DNA of 64,000 nt from Streptomyces umbrinus (lineage in GTDB: Bacteria; Actinomycetota; Actinomycetes; Streptomycetales; Streptomycetaceae): assembly GCF_030817415.1 (NCBI RefSeq), contig NZ_JAUSZI010000002.1, forward strand, positions 1 to 64,000. The letters run 5' to 3'. The notes under the pieces are model-generated. The model searched no databases. It was not told where the DNA came from and was given only the letters and a program-made list of their open reading frames with translations. Positions 1-7,617 of the stretch are shown in pieces. Position 1 is the first letter of the stretch. Every line of letters begins with the position of its first letter. A program made the translations under genes and the position numbers.

Positions 1-354
1 CGAAGGCCTCCGCCGCCCGTCCGCCACACCGGCAACCCGCACAGTCACCGTCGGGCCCCCGCCCGGCGGCCCCCGGGCCGGAGCCTGCGCGGCCAGTGTC
101 GGGCGTGCAGCAACTGCTCACGCACGCCCAACAGACAGGGGGCACGCGATGAAGGTGCCGATAGTGGGCAGGTCAGAGGCGGGACGGAAACTCGATGTCG
201 GACCGTTCGTGAGAAGTTAGCGAGACGGCAGTCGCTCTCCGGCTCTCCCCGCGGGCACAGCAGAGGGCCTCACCACACAGGGAGCCTTCTGAACCTCCAG
301 GCGCCAGGGCCTGTAGCGCGCGGCTGCGCTGGACCCACGCAGTGTGTGAAGTGC
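1..354. other. Left edge, no supported gene
   Basis: No convincing gene is visible between the window edge and the methyltransferase stop. A 23-codon ORF on the plus strand (149-220, starting MKVPIVGRSE, after a GGGGG-type ribosome-site-like run) is open but has no recognisable family. It is not obviously a peptide precursor: it has no cysteines and no leader-like pattern. Confidence 0.4.
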
Positions 355-1482
355 TTATAGCTCTGCCCTCCACGCACCGCGAGCGAGTCTCGTTCTGCCG
401 TCCGGCGTGATCAGTACGCTGGCTCCGCGCACAGGCAGTTCGCCGTGCTGGAGCCAGTAAGCGCGGATCTCGTCGAGGGTGTCCCACAGGCGACGGCTCC
501 CCCGCTGGTGAACCGTAGGCGGGTCGGAGCCCACGGCGGTGGCGCGGGCCCAGGAGCCGTCCGGGTGCGCGAGCCACGCCGTGCGCAGCCCGGCGTCTTC
601 CGCGTAGCCGTACAGGATCCCTGGCACCGTGATGTCGAGCATCGAGGCCAGGTCCCACGCCTGCTCGACGTCGACGACCGGGTAGGGGCCGGTGGTGACA
701 TCCTCCCCGTCCTGCTCCCGCGCCGCGGCGAGAATCTCCCATGGACCCGGCGGGTAGTCGGCGCCGTGCCGGGTGCGCATGAAGCCGGCGCGGTCCCACT
801 CGACTCGACCGACGGCGCTGCCGTCCTGCTGCTTCTCGGCCGTGACGATGAGCGATGTGCCTCCGATCGTCGTGACCAACCGGCCGCAGGGCTTGAGGGC
901 GGCGAGCCAGCCGGCGGGCACGGGCCGGACGCCGACGGTGGCCACGATGCGGTCGTAGGCGCCGGGCAGTTCGCCGGTGGCGTCCAGCGTGACGAGGTTG
1001 GGGCACAGTTTGATGTGCTCCAAGCGCTCGCGGGCGGTGTCGACGAGGTACGGGTCGACATCGATGCTGGTGACCTGGAGGTCGCCGAGGCGGTGGCAGG
1101 CGAGGGCGGTCCCGTAGCCGGAGCCGGTGCCGACGTCGAGCAGCTCGTCGAGGGCGCCGAGGCGGGCGTGCTGGAACATGCGCACGAGCAGACTCGGCAG
1201 CGTGCTCGACGATGTCGGCAGGCCGACGGGGTGGTCATTCTGCGCGGCGTGGTCGGCGTGAAGAGGGCCAACGCTGGTGATGAGTGAGCGGTCGCTGTAC
1301 GCGGTGTCGAGCCATCGGTGATGGTCGTCCTCTCCCGCGTTGAGGGTCCAGCCCTCGGTGCCGCGGTGCCACCATCGCGGCACGAACTCGTGCCGCGGGA
1401 TGCTGGCCACCGGGCCGACCCATCGTGAGCCCGAGTGCGTGACCGTGTCGGCGAGGTGTGCGGCGTGGGCGGTCCAGTTCAC
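355..1482 (-). CDS. Protein-L-isoaspartate methyltransferase-like enzyme (PIMT/PCMT family)
   Basis: A SAM-dependent methyltransferase of 375 residues. The N-terminal block contains PRHEFVP (about 30-36), the usual PIMT entry motif, and the SAM loop DVGTGSGYG is at about 116-124. The protein is longer than a housekeeping PIMT (about 210 residues), with a C-terminal extension of about 150 residues. This size and the WTAHAAHLAD-type start resemble the PIMT homologues found in actinobacterial ribosomal-peptide clusters such as graspetides and lanthipeptides; that comparison is from family knowledge. The GTG start overlaps the stop of the radical SAM gene by 4 bases (GTGA), which implies translational coupling. 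A longer in-frame start at 1533 exists but would overlap more. The substrate is unknown; no precursor gene was recognised nearby. Confidence 0.85.
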   Translation of the reverse strand: MNWTAHAAHLADTVTHSGSRWVGPVASIPRHEFVPRWWHRGTEGWTLNAGEDDHHRWLDTAYSDRSLITSVGPLHADHAAQNDHPVGLPTSSSTLPSLLVRMFQHARLGALDELLDVGTGSGYGTALACHRLGDLQVTSIDVDPYLVDTARERLEHIKLCPNLVTLDATGELPGAYDRIVATVGVRPVPAGWLAALKPCGRLVTTIGGTSLIVTAEKQQDGSAVGRVEWDRAGFMRTRHGADYPPGPWEILAAAREQDGEDVTTGPYPVVDVEQAWDLASMLDITVPGILYGYAEDAGLRTAWLAHPDGSWARATAVGSDPPTVHQRGSRRLWDTLDEIRAYWLQHGELPVRGASVLITPDGRTRLARGAWRAEL

Positions 1483-2387
1483 TCGGAGACTCCCAGGGCG
1501 GGCGGCGGAGCGAGGTCGTATGCAGGGTTGCATGCCGGGGTCTTGGAGGGGTCGCAGTCATCGGAGTCGTCCGGCGTGCAGCCCTGCCCGACCCGTACCG
1601 GGACAGCGGTACGTGCCTCCCTCCAGCGGCGCCCGGCCAGGATTGCGTCCAGGGGCTCGGTCTTGACGTTTCCGGTGGGCAGGAAGCGGGACAGGATGCA
1701 GCCGTACACCTCGCCGTCCGGCGAGATGGCCACGCGCTGGTGGAAGCAGTGCCCGCACAGCTCACTGACGCTCAGGATACTCACCGCCTGGTCCGCGGCG
1801 CGTCCCACCTTGCGCGCGCGGTCGACTTGGATCTGCTGAACGCCCAACTGCCGCAGCTCAGCCTCGGCCTCCTCGGCGCGCTGCCCTTCGAGGACCCGCA
1901 CGATCCCGGCACGCATCGGGATACCCCTCCGCAGGGCTTCAACGATGTTGGCGCGGGTGCGGTCGTAGCTGCCGGATACGCCTGTGATCTCGTCGTGCTG
2001 CGCGGGATCGTCGCTGTAGTAGCTGGTGGCTAAGCGTACGCCGTCCTGCTCCAAGGTCTCCCACAACGCGCCGCGGATGTGCGCGAGGTTCGAGTACACC
2101 TCGACGGTCAGGCCGTGCCAGCGGGAGCACTCGATCAACTCGATGAGCCTCGGGTACAGCGTGGGCTCACCGCCGATGAACTGGATGGCCGGGATCCCAA
2201 GGCCGGCGATGGAGCGGGTGACCTTCAGCCAGTCGTCGTGCGTCATGCTGCCGGTGCTGGCCTTCGGACCGGAGAGCGTGCAGCAGTGCGAGCACTGGAG
2301 CTGGCAGCGGGCGGTGAGCTCGCATTCGACGGAGAGGATGCCTGTCGCGGGCGACGGGCGCGTTTCGGCAAGAGTGGGAATGCTCAT
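1479..2387 (-). CDS. Radical SAM/SPASM-domain protein
   Basis: The 302-residue protein carries the radical SAM cluster motif as CQLQCSHC (Cys28, Cys32, Cys35), a GGEPTLYP motif typical of the SAM-binding region, and a C-terminal SPASM-like cysteine set (Cys211, 214, 230, 270, 278, 286) that would hold auxiliary iron-sulfur clusters. SPASM proteins usually modify ribosomally made peptides or proteins. The ATG follows GAAGGGACAG, an acceptable ribosome site. It is coupled to the downstream methyltransferase, so the two probably act on one substrate. The upstream leader holds the hairpin at 2476-2511. The precise reaction cannot be read from sequence. Confidence 0.88.
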   Translation of the reverse strand: MSIPTLAETRPSPATGILSVECELTARCQLQCSHCCTLSGPKASTGSMTHDDWLKVTRSIAGLGIPAIQFIGGEPTLYPRLIELIECSRWHGLTVEVYSNLAHIRGALWETLEQDGVRLATSYYSDDPAQHDEITGVSGSYDRTRANIVEALRRGIPMRAGIVRVLEGQRAEEAEAELRQLGVQQIQVDRARKVGRAADQAVSILSVSELCGHCFHQRVAISPDGEVYGCILSRFLPTGNVKTEPLDAILAGRRWREARTAVPVRVGQGCTPDDSDDCDPSKTPACNPAYDLAPPPALGVSE

Positions 2388-2475
2388 AGCTGTCCCTTCG
2401 ATGGGTGGTGATCGTTGTGCCGCCCGGAAGTTCGGCCTGCTTGGGGCGGGCCCGGCACGGCGGGTTTACAGACCC

Positions 2476-2511
2476 GCCCCGCTGGAGTCCTTCCGGGATC
2501 ACCAGCGGGGC
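2476..2511 (-). promoter_or_regulatory. Conserved-loop hairpin, copy 1
   Basis: A perfect 10-bp stem (2476-2485 with 2502-2511) encloses a 16-base loop region. On the minus strand this contains GATCC-CGGAA-GGAC, which can itself close as a 4-bp apical stem with a five-base loop. The same apical part recurs at 4142-4157 and 4188-4203 with unrelated outer stems. It lies about 90 bases before the radical SAM start, in the expected 5' leader. The conserved GGAAGG resembles a ribosome-binding sequence. No known RNA family name can be given. Confidence 0.6.
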
Positions 2512-2611
2512 AGGCGTTGAGAGGGGGCGTACGCCCTAGGGCCTGTGCGGAGTTGTGATCTCGTGGGCCCCCGACCTGGGAAAGTCGGGGGCCTTGGAGT
2601 AAAACGGTGGG

Positions 2612-3052
2612 GTGTCTCGACCTCAACTTTCGGATGCCGATTGGGAGTTCATCTCCCCGTTTCTGCCGGTCGGTGAGTACGGGCCGTACCCGGAGAACCT
2701 GCGGGCGCACTTCGAGGGCGTCGTGTGGCGGTTCAGGAACGGTGCGAAATGGCGGGAGTTGCCCGAACGGTTCGGGCACTGGTCCACCGTTTACGGCCGG
2801 TTTCGGCAGTGGCGGGATGCCGGGGTGTTCGCCGCGGTGTTCCAGGGTGCCATCGCCGAGGCGGCGAAGCGGGGCCTGGTGGACTTGTCGCTGGTCAGCG
2901 TGGACTCGACCACGGTCCGGGCCCATCATGATGCTGCCGGGATGATCGTGGAGCCCGGGATCCTGGACGCGTTGGAGAAGGCCGCCGCGGAAAAAGGGGC
3001 GCCGGCCAAGACGGGCAACCGGACCCGGAGCGTGAAGAACGACGGCGCGTGA
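2612..3052 (+). CDS. IS5 family transposase, first frame (orfA)
   Basis: The 146-residue first half of an IS5-type transposase. The N-terminal domain (LSDADWEFISPFLPV) is the usual DUF4096-like start, and the first catalytic aspartate lies in SVDSTTVRAHH at about residue 101. Translation begins at GTG 2612. The frame ends just after the start of the second frame, consistent with the programmed frameshift used by this group. Confidence 0.85.
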   Translation: MSRPQLSDADWEFISPFLPVGEYGPYPENLRAHFEGVVWRFRNGAKWRELPERFGHWSTVYGRFRQWRDAGVFAAVFQGAIAEAAKRGLVDLSLVSVDSTTVRAHHDAAGMIVEPGILDALEKAAAEKGAPAKTGNRTRSVKNDGA

Positions 3053-3579
3053 GGCGTCGCCGCAGGGCCCGGCTCGCCGTCGCCGACCTGGGACGTTCCC
3101 GCGGCGGACTGACCACCAAAGCGCATCTGTCCTGTGTGCCGCAGTGTCTGCCCCTCTCGCTCAAGATCACTGCGGGGCAAGCCGGAGACAGTCCGCAGTT
3201 CATCCCCGTCCTGAACAGGATCCGCGTCCCCGGCCCGGTCGGCCGGCCCCGCACCCGGCCCGACGCAGTCGCGGGCGATAAGGCGTACTCGTCCCGCCAG
3301 AACCGTTCTCACCTGCGCAAACGCGGGATCAAAGCGGTCATCCCCGAGAAGAAGGATCAGGCCGCCCACCGCAAGAACCGTGGCTCACGCGGCGGACGGC
3401 CCGTCACCTGGGACAAGCAGCTGTACAAGCTCCGCAACAGCGTCGAACGCACCATCAACAAGATCAAGGACTGGCGCGGTCTCGCTGTCCGCTACGACAA
3501 AAAGCCTGAAAGCTACCAGGCCGGACTCGAATTATGCGCCGGCCTCCTCTGGATCCGACACCTCGGATCACAGCCTTGA
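3049..3579 (+). CDS. IS5 family transposase, second frame (orfB)
   Basis: The 176-residue C-terminal half. It carries GRSRGGLTTKAHL, the second acidic block (AVAGDKAYSS) and the third (SVERTINKIKDWRGLAVRYDK), completing the DDE core. Its frame overlaps orfA by 4 bases at 3049-3052. It is probably made as a fusion with orfA by ribosomal frameshifting rather than as an independent protein. Confidence 0.85.
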   Translation: MRRRRRARLAVADLGRSRGGLTTKAHLSCVPQCLPLSLKITAGQAGDSPQFIPVLNRIRVPGPVGRPRTRPDAVAGDKAYSSRQNRSHLRKRGIKAVIPEKKDQAAHRKNRGSRGGRPVTWDKQLYKLRNSVERTINKIKDWRGLAVRYDKKPESYQAGLELCAGLLWIRHLGSQP

Positions 3580-3607
3580 TCACAACTCCGCACAGGCCCT
3601 AGTGCCG

Positions 3608-4057
3608 CTATTTGTCCTTCGGGAAGGGGCAGTAATCGCAGCACTCGGCAGCTCCCGAGGGCTGGAGCCACAGCGTGCGGTCCGGCTCGTACCCGGCGGT
3701 GGTCATCACCTCGGGTGTCCGCTCCAGTGCCTCCGCTGACGCGTCCGCGGAAGCGGGCGGGTCCGGCATGTGGTGCACGAACCGGCCGAGGCGGGAACAC
3801 AGGCGCTCGTACGTGTGCGTGTGCAGGATGAGGGCGTGCCAGCCCTTGTCGACAGCGCGGGACGGCCGCAAGCGCTCGCCTGGGAACGCGGCGCAGGCGG
3901 CCACGAACTTCAGCGCCTCCTCGACGATGCGCTCGGCGGTGCTCCGTTCCAGGTCGTCGTGATCGCGGAGCACAGTGGCGACAACGGCCGCGAGCTCCTC
4001 CTCGCTGATGCGGGAGAGCGCCGGCACCGCGTCGGTCCGTAACGTGCTGGTCTTCAC
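3608..4057 (-). CDS. GRDP-like (glycine-rich-domain-protein-like) conserved protein
   Basis: A 149-residue cytoplasmic protein. It contains VDKGWHALILHT (69-80) followed by GRFVHHMP (91-98), matching the pattern of the GRDP-like family, a W-H...H-T-Y...FVHH signature that may bind metal. The C-terminus has a Cys-rich end (ECCDYCPFPKDK). The GTG at 4057 is chosen because GGAGGA stands directly before it; an upstream GTG at 4099 has no such site. Two conserved-loop hairpins lie just upstream (4131-4215). The role is unknown; association with a radical SAM protein and methyltransferase suggests the same pathway. Confidence 0.7.
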   Translation of the reverse strand: MKTSTLRTDAVPALSRISEEELAAVVATVLRDHDDLERSTAERIVEEALKFVAACAAFPGERLRPSRAVDKGWHALILHTHTYERLCSRLGRFVHHMPDPPASADASAEALERTPEVMTTAGYEPDRTLWLQPSGAAECCDYCPFPKDK

Positions 4058-4130
4058 GGGTCCTCCGATCGTTTGGCTGAGATCCTCGGCCGGCTGCACT
4101 GGACGTCCACCGAGGGTTGAGCAAGCCCGG

Positions 4131-4165
4131 CCCGTCGTCGGAGTCCTTCCGGGACCACCGACGGG
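4131..4165 (-). promoter_or_regulatory. Conserved-loop hairpin, copy 2
   Basis: The outer stem pairs TCGG (4138-4141) with CCGA (4158-4161), and CCCG (4131-4134) with CGGG (4162-4165), leaving a TCG bulge. The 16-base interior (4142-4157) is identical to copy 1 except for a C in place of T, turning a G-T pair of the apical stem into G-C. It lies about 75 bases upstream of the GRDP-like gene. Confidence 0.6.
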
Positions 4166-4175
4166 GCGGGCGTTT

Positions 4176-4215
4176 CCGCCTCGCTTCAGTCCTTCCGGGA
4201 CCTGCGGTGAGGCGG
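4176..4215 (-). promoter_or_regulatory. Conserved-loop hairpin, copy 3
   Basis: The stem 4176-4185 pairs with 4206-4215 (10 bp including two G-T wobbles). The interior 4188-4203 repeats the conserved AGTCCTTCCGGGACC sequence (plus-strand reading). This stem shares no sequence with copies 1 and 2, so the pairing is kept while the sequence changes. Together with copy 2 it forms a tandem pair between the DUF6415 gene and the GRDP-like gene. Confidence 0.6.
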
Positions 4216-4285
4216 GGTCTGTGTGCGGCCCTGACCCGGATGCGCCGCCTTGGGGCCCCTCAACACAGGGGCACAGTGCTGTGCG

Positions 4286-4771
4286 TCAGTCCGGGAGCGG
4301 GGGCATGCAGCGTGCGTGCGCGTCGCTCGTCGGGCCGCCGCTGGACGTGCGGAACATGTCGTACGGCGCCGAATCCTGATCGGCCGTGATGGGCTTGTCG
4401 CAGACAGCGCACATCCGCAGACCAGTGAGGGTGCCGTGGTGGTCGCACAGGGAGAGGACCGAGCGGGCCAGGCGCCGCACCCGCCGAACCTCGCCGGCCA
4501 GGCCGACCGCCTCGATCTCCTCCAGGCGCCGCAGGGCCTCGCTCATACCGGCCATCGCGACCTTCGCCTGAACGTCGTCCTCCGGCCGCCCGGCGATCGC
4601 CGCATCGACCTCCCGCAGGAGCCACGCCAGGTTCACGCGGTTCCGGTGCTCGGCCACCTGCAGGTCCTCGTAGCGGATCAGCGGAGCGCCCTCGTCGAGC
4701 AGCACGGCGGCGTCTTGCCGCATCGCCGCGACATAGAGCTGGGCGTCGACCTCGCGCTGGGTCGCATTCAC
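4286..4771 (-). CDS. DUF6415-like protein with C-terminal zinc ribbon
   Basis: The 161-residue protein has a helical N-terminal region rich in Leu, Arg and Glu, resembling Streptomyces DUF6415 proteins (LAGEVRRVRRLARSVLSLCDH). A CAVCDKPI...HARC pattern near the C-terminus could bind zinc. GTG 4771 overlaps the stop of the upstream 67-residue gene by four bases (GTGA), so the pair is translationally coupled. Function unknown. Confidence 0.68.
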   Translation of the reverse strand: MNATQREVDAQLYVAAMRQDAAVLLDEGAPLIRYEDLQVAEHRNRVNLAWLLREVDAAIAGRPEDDVQAKVAMAGMSEALRRLEEIEAVGLAGEVRRVRRLARSVLSLCDHHGTLTGLRMCAVCDKPITADQDSAPYDMFRTSSGGPTSDAHARCMPPLPD

Positions 4772-4971
4772 AGCGAGAGCCTCTGTCCGCGGTACCGGGG
4801 GCAGTCGCAGGGCGGGAAGATGCCCATCGTCGGCAGCGGCTCCTGGCCGACCAGGACGCTGAGCGTGCCGCGGTCCTCGGTGATCTGGCCCACGCGGCTC
4901 ACGGCGTAGACCCTGATCGTCATCTTGGCCCCGGGTTCGCTCTCACTCGTCGGGGATGTAGCTTTCGCCAT
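4768..4971 (-). CDS. Small conserved protein with PPCDCPR motif
   Basis: A 67-residue protein starting MAKATSPTSE. After an N-terminal polar stretch it has a compact MTIRVYAVSR...TLSVLVGQEP core and ends with PPCDCPRYRGQ. Similar short proteins with a PPCxCPR tail are common and uncharacterised in Streptomyces. It is the first gene of the minus-strand operon, divergent from the XRE regulator about 300 bases away. It could be a substrate or a metal-binding accessory, but nothing proves either. The start could alternatively be the internal ATG 16 codons later. Confidence 0.6.
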   Translation of the reverse strand: MAKATSPTSESEPGAKMTIRVYAVSRVGQITEDRGTLSVLVGQEPLPTMGIFPPCDCPRYRGQRLSL

Positions 4972-5271
4972 GTCGGCGCTCCTACTCAGCGTCCGCCACT
5001 CCCGGGGCCATGGCAGCCGGTCGCCGGGTTCGCCGGGACCGTCGCCCGGTGTGGCCGTTGTTCGTGCCCCTACGCTTCCAAGAACGGCACGTTTCGTCAC
5101 GGGCAGCAGTGACCAAATTCTCTGGACAGCGGGTACGGCGTTCACCAGGTGCAACGCCCTTTCTTGGGCAGCGCGTTGGACCCCTGACTGTGCGAATTCT
5201 TGGCAGCCGTAATCCTCTTGGACGACTGCGCGGCTACGGTGAGTCGACAACGCCGCGCAGGGAGCCCGCCC

Positions 5272-6741
5272 ATGACCCCTCGTCCCAAGCCCGGTTCCAA
5301 GGCTGACCGGGACGCCCTCCGCTACGACATGACCGCCGCCGGATGTACGATCACGGACATCGCCATTGAGATGCGCACGCGCTACGGGATGCGCCCTCGG
5401 GAGGCGTGGCGGCACGCCCGCGGTTGGACGCTCCAGGAAGCGGCGGACCGCATCACCCAGGTCAGTAGTCAGCACCGCGGCGAAGCCGTGGCTGCTGACG
5501 CTTCCCTCCTCGCCAAATGGGAGAAGTGGCCGGGCCCTTCCGCACGTCGGCCCACGCCTTCTGTCCTCCTCGCCATGGCGGACGCCTTCGCCTGCCGCGT
5601 GGAGGATCTACTCGATCTGGACGACCGGCGGGTACTGCCGGATGCCGACCTGCGTCTACTAAGCGGCACGACCTCATCTCCCGAGCCGACACCTGCCACG
5701 CGGATCACCGCCACCGCGGTTCCGGAGCCGAGCGGCAGCGAACTGGTCCGCCTCGCCGCAGACGAGTCCGCGACCTGGGCGCAATGGGCTGAGGCATCCA
5801 ACGTCGGTGACATCGCGCTCGAACAGGTCATGGCCGACGCCCGCGCACTGGCCTCCGACTACCTCACCGCCGACCCGCTGCCTCTCTTCGTCCGAACTCG
5901 CCAGCTGCGCGACCGCGTCTTCTCTCTCCTCGAAGGGCACCAGCATCCGCGGCAAGCTGCCGACCTGTACGTCGTTGCCGGCTACTTGTGCGGGCTGCTG
6001 ACGTGGATGTCCTCCGACCTCGGCCAGTTGCGGGACGCGGACACGCAGGGCCGCACGGCATGGCTGTGCGCGGAACTCGCCGGACACAACGATCTGCGTG
6101 CCTGGGTGTTGTCCACCCGTTCCAAGGTCGCGTTCTGGGACGGGCGCCTGCGGGACGCCGTCCACTACGCCCGCCGGGGCGCCGCGTATCGCCCGACCGG
6201 AACGGTCGGGGTGCTGCTGGCCTGCCAGGAAGCTGACGCATGGTCCCAGCTCGGAGCGGAGTCTGAAGCGCTTGGAGCGCTCGCGCGCGCTGACGATGCC
6301 CGCGAGACGATGGCCGGCGAGGACGACGTTGGCGGCATCTTCGCCTGCCAGCCTGCACGCCAGGAGAACTACGTCGCGGCTGTCCAGTTGAGGATCGGCC
6401 GCCCGGTCGACGCCTTGCGTGCGGCGGACAACGCCCTCGTCCTGTTGAAATCGCAGCCAGTACGGGCATACGGCACCGAGGCTCAGATCCACATCAGTAA
6501 GGCGGCAGCGCACCTCGCCACAGGCGAGGCAGAGGGCGCATTCGAGGCACTCGCCCCGGTGCTCGCACTCCCGCCGGACCACCGCATGGAACCAGTCACC
6601 CGGCGCCTGGGCGAACTCCCCGTCGACTTCAATCGTGCACCAGCGGCAGGGAGAGTCGGGCTGCGCGCAGCCATCGAAAAGTTTCGCCTGCACTCCGCAC
6701 CACGGCACCTTGCACTCTCGCCAGGAGAAGGCCCCGCCTGA
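5272..6741 (+). CDS. XRE-type helix-turn-helix regulator with TPR-like C-terminus
   Basis: A 489-residue cytoplasmic regulator. The N-terminus (ALRYDMTAAGCTITDIAIEM, then ARGWTLQEAADRIT) is a Streptomyces-type XRE DNA-binding domain, followed by VLLAMADAFACRVEDLLDLD, the end of the HTH unit. Residues about 170-480 are alpha-helical repeats (ADLYVVAGYLCGLLTWMSSD, AWVLSTRSKVAFWDGRLRDA) resembling TPR sensor regions. ATG 5272 is chosen over an upstream TTG at 5200 because GGGAG lies before it and the HTH begins soon after. It is divergent from the modification cassette and is the obvious candidate regulator of it. Confidence 0.82.
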   Translation: MTPRPKPGSKADRDALRYDMTAAGCTITDIAIEMRTRYGMRPREAWRHARGWTLQEAADRITQVSSQHRGEAVAADASLLAKWEKWPGPSARRPTPSVLLAMADAFACRVEDLLDLDDRRVLPDADLRLLSGTTSSPEPTPATRITATAVPEPSGSELVRLAADESATWAQWAEASNVGDIALEQVMADARALASDYLTADPLPLFVRTRQLRDRVFSLLEGHQHPRQAADLYVVAGYLCGLLTWMSSDLGQLRDADTQGRTAWLCAELAGHNDLRAWVLSTRSKVAFWDGRLRDAVHYARRGAAYRPTGTVGVLLACQEADAWSQLGAESEALGALARADDARETMAGEDDVGGIFACQPARQENYVAAVQLRIGRPVDALRAADNALVLLKSQPVRAYGTEAQIHISKAAAHLATGEAEGAFEALAPVLALPPDHRMEPVTRRLGELPVDFNRAPAAGRVGLRAAIEKFRLHSAPRHLALSPGEGPA

Positions 6742-6755
6742 TTTGATCTCGGGCT

Positions 6756-7379
6756 ATGACCTCTCAACCCGACACCATGCGCAACCACTGGTGGTGGCGG
6801 CCTGGTTGGAGCGTGGGCCGCCGCTTCTACACCTGGCATCTGACGTTCGAGGGCCAGGACGACGTGCACCGGCTCGCCGCTGAGTACCGGTCCGCACTCG
6901 CCCCTCTCGGCGACGCCCTGACCCCGATCCCCGACCAGTGGCTGCACCTGACCATGCAAGGCATCGGCTTCGTCGGGGAGGCCAAGCAAACAGACGTGCA
7001 CGCGATCACCGACGGAGCCCGCGTACGCCTCGCCGCCATCCCGGCCTTCGACCTCCAAGTCGGGCCAGCGGTCCTCGACCCCGAAGCCGTGCTGCTGCAC
7101 GTCGAGCCGGACGGGCCGGTCCGCGCCGTCCGGGGGGCGATCAGGGAGGCAATCGCCGACGTCCTCGGCGAGGCTCCGGAGAAAGCCGAAGGCTTCACCC
7201 CGCACGTCTCTGTCGCCTACAGCGCCGGGGACGGGCCGACCGAGCCAATCGCCCAGGTCCTGACTGGGCTCGACGCGGCCCCCGCCGCGGCTCGCATCTC
7301 TACGGCGGAACTCATCGTGATCCACCGCGACCACCAGATGTACGAGTGGGAGTCCTTCGCCAAGATCCCACTCGGCTGA
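6756..7379 (+). CDS. 2H phosphoesterase (2'-5' RNA ligase family)
   Basis: A 207-residue protein with the two histidine motifs of the 2H superfamily: HLTM at about 64-67 and HVSV at about 150-153. Family members cleave 2',3'-cyclic phosphates or ligate RNA ends, but cellular substrates of actinobacterial members are mostly unknown. It starts 14 bases after the XRE regulator, so they are probably co-transcribed. A second member of the family is found at 44.5-45.1 kb. Confidence 0.82.
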   Translation: MTSQPDTMRNHWWWRPGWSVGRRFYTWHLTFEGQDDVHRLAAEYRSALAPLGDALTPIPDQWLHLTMQGIGFVGEAKQTDVHAITDGARVRLAAIPAFDLQVGPAVLDPEAVLLHVEPDGPVRAVRGAIREAIADVLGEAPEKAEGFTPHVSVAYSAGDGPTEPIAQVLTGLDAAPAAARISTAELIVIHRDHQMYEWESFAKIPLG

Positions 7380-7617
7380 CCGTCACACGCTCGCCCCGGC
7401 CGACCGCAGGGTGATGCGGCCGGGGCCGAGAGCGCATCCGACCAGGAATCCAGCACGGCGTCCGCCTCGTCGTCCGTGAGGGTGACTCGCGAGCCTGTGA
7501 CGCCGGTGAACTGGCCGACCCACGTGCTGAACGTGCTCTCAGCCGTGGGCTGCTTGCTCACCAGCTGACCGGTCTGCCGCCGGACTGCAAGGTGAGGCGA
7601 AACAGCCGATCATCCGG

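Larger units (their letters stand above)
2538..3600. mobile_element. IS5-type insertion sequence (IS427-like group)
   Basis: Perfect 23-bp terminal inverted repeats are at 2538-2560 and 3578-3600 (AGGGCCTGTGCGGAGTTGTG and its complement). The ends sit in CTAG, with CTA on the left and CTAG across the right end, as expected for elements that duplicate TA. The element carries a transposase in two overlapping frames. It separates the GRDP-like gene from the radical SAM gene and so splits the cassette. Confidence 0.9.

Noticed and set aside
149..220. 23-codon ORF as a possible modified-peptide precursor
   Set aside because: It is on the opposite strand from the modification genes, lacks Cys or a leader/core pattern, and such short ORFs are expected by chance.
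4925..5306. Small ORFs in the divergent region before the XRE regulator
   Set aside because: No ribosome sites and composition typical of non-coding DNA; the region is better explained as promoters for both directions.
7217..7561. A 114-codon minus-strand frame starting MSKQPTAEST
   Set aside because: The first 45 residues look plausible (RVTLTDDEADAVLDSWSDAL), but the rest is antisense to the 2H phosphoesterase gene. It could be the start of a gene whose end was lost; not enough to call.
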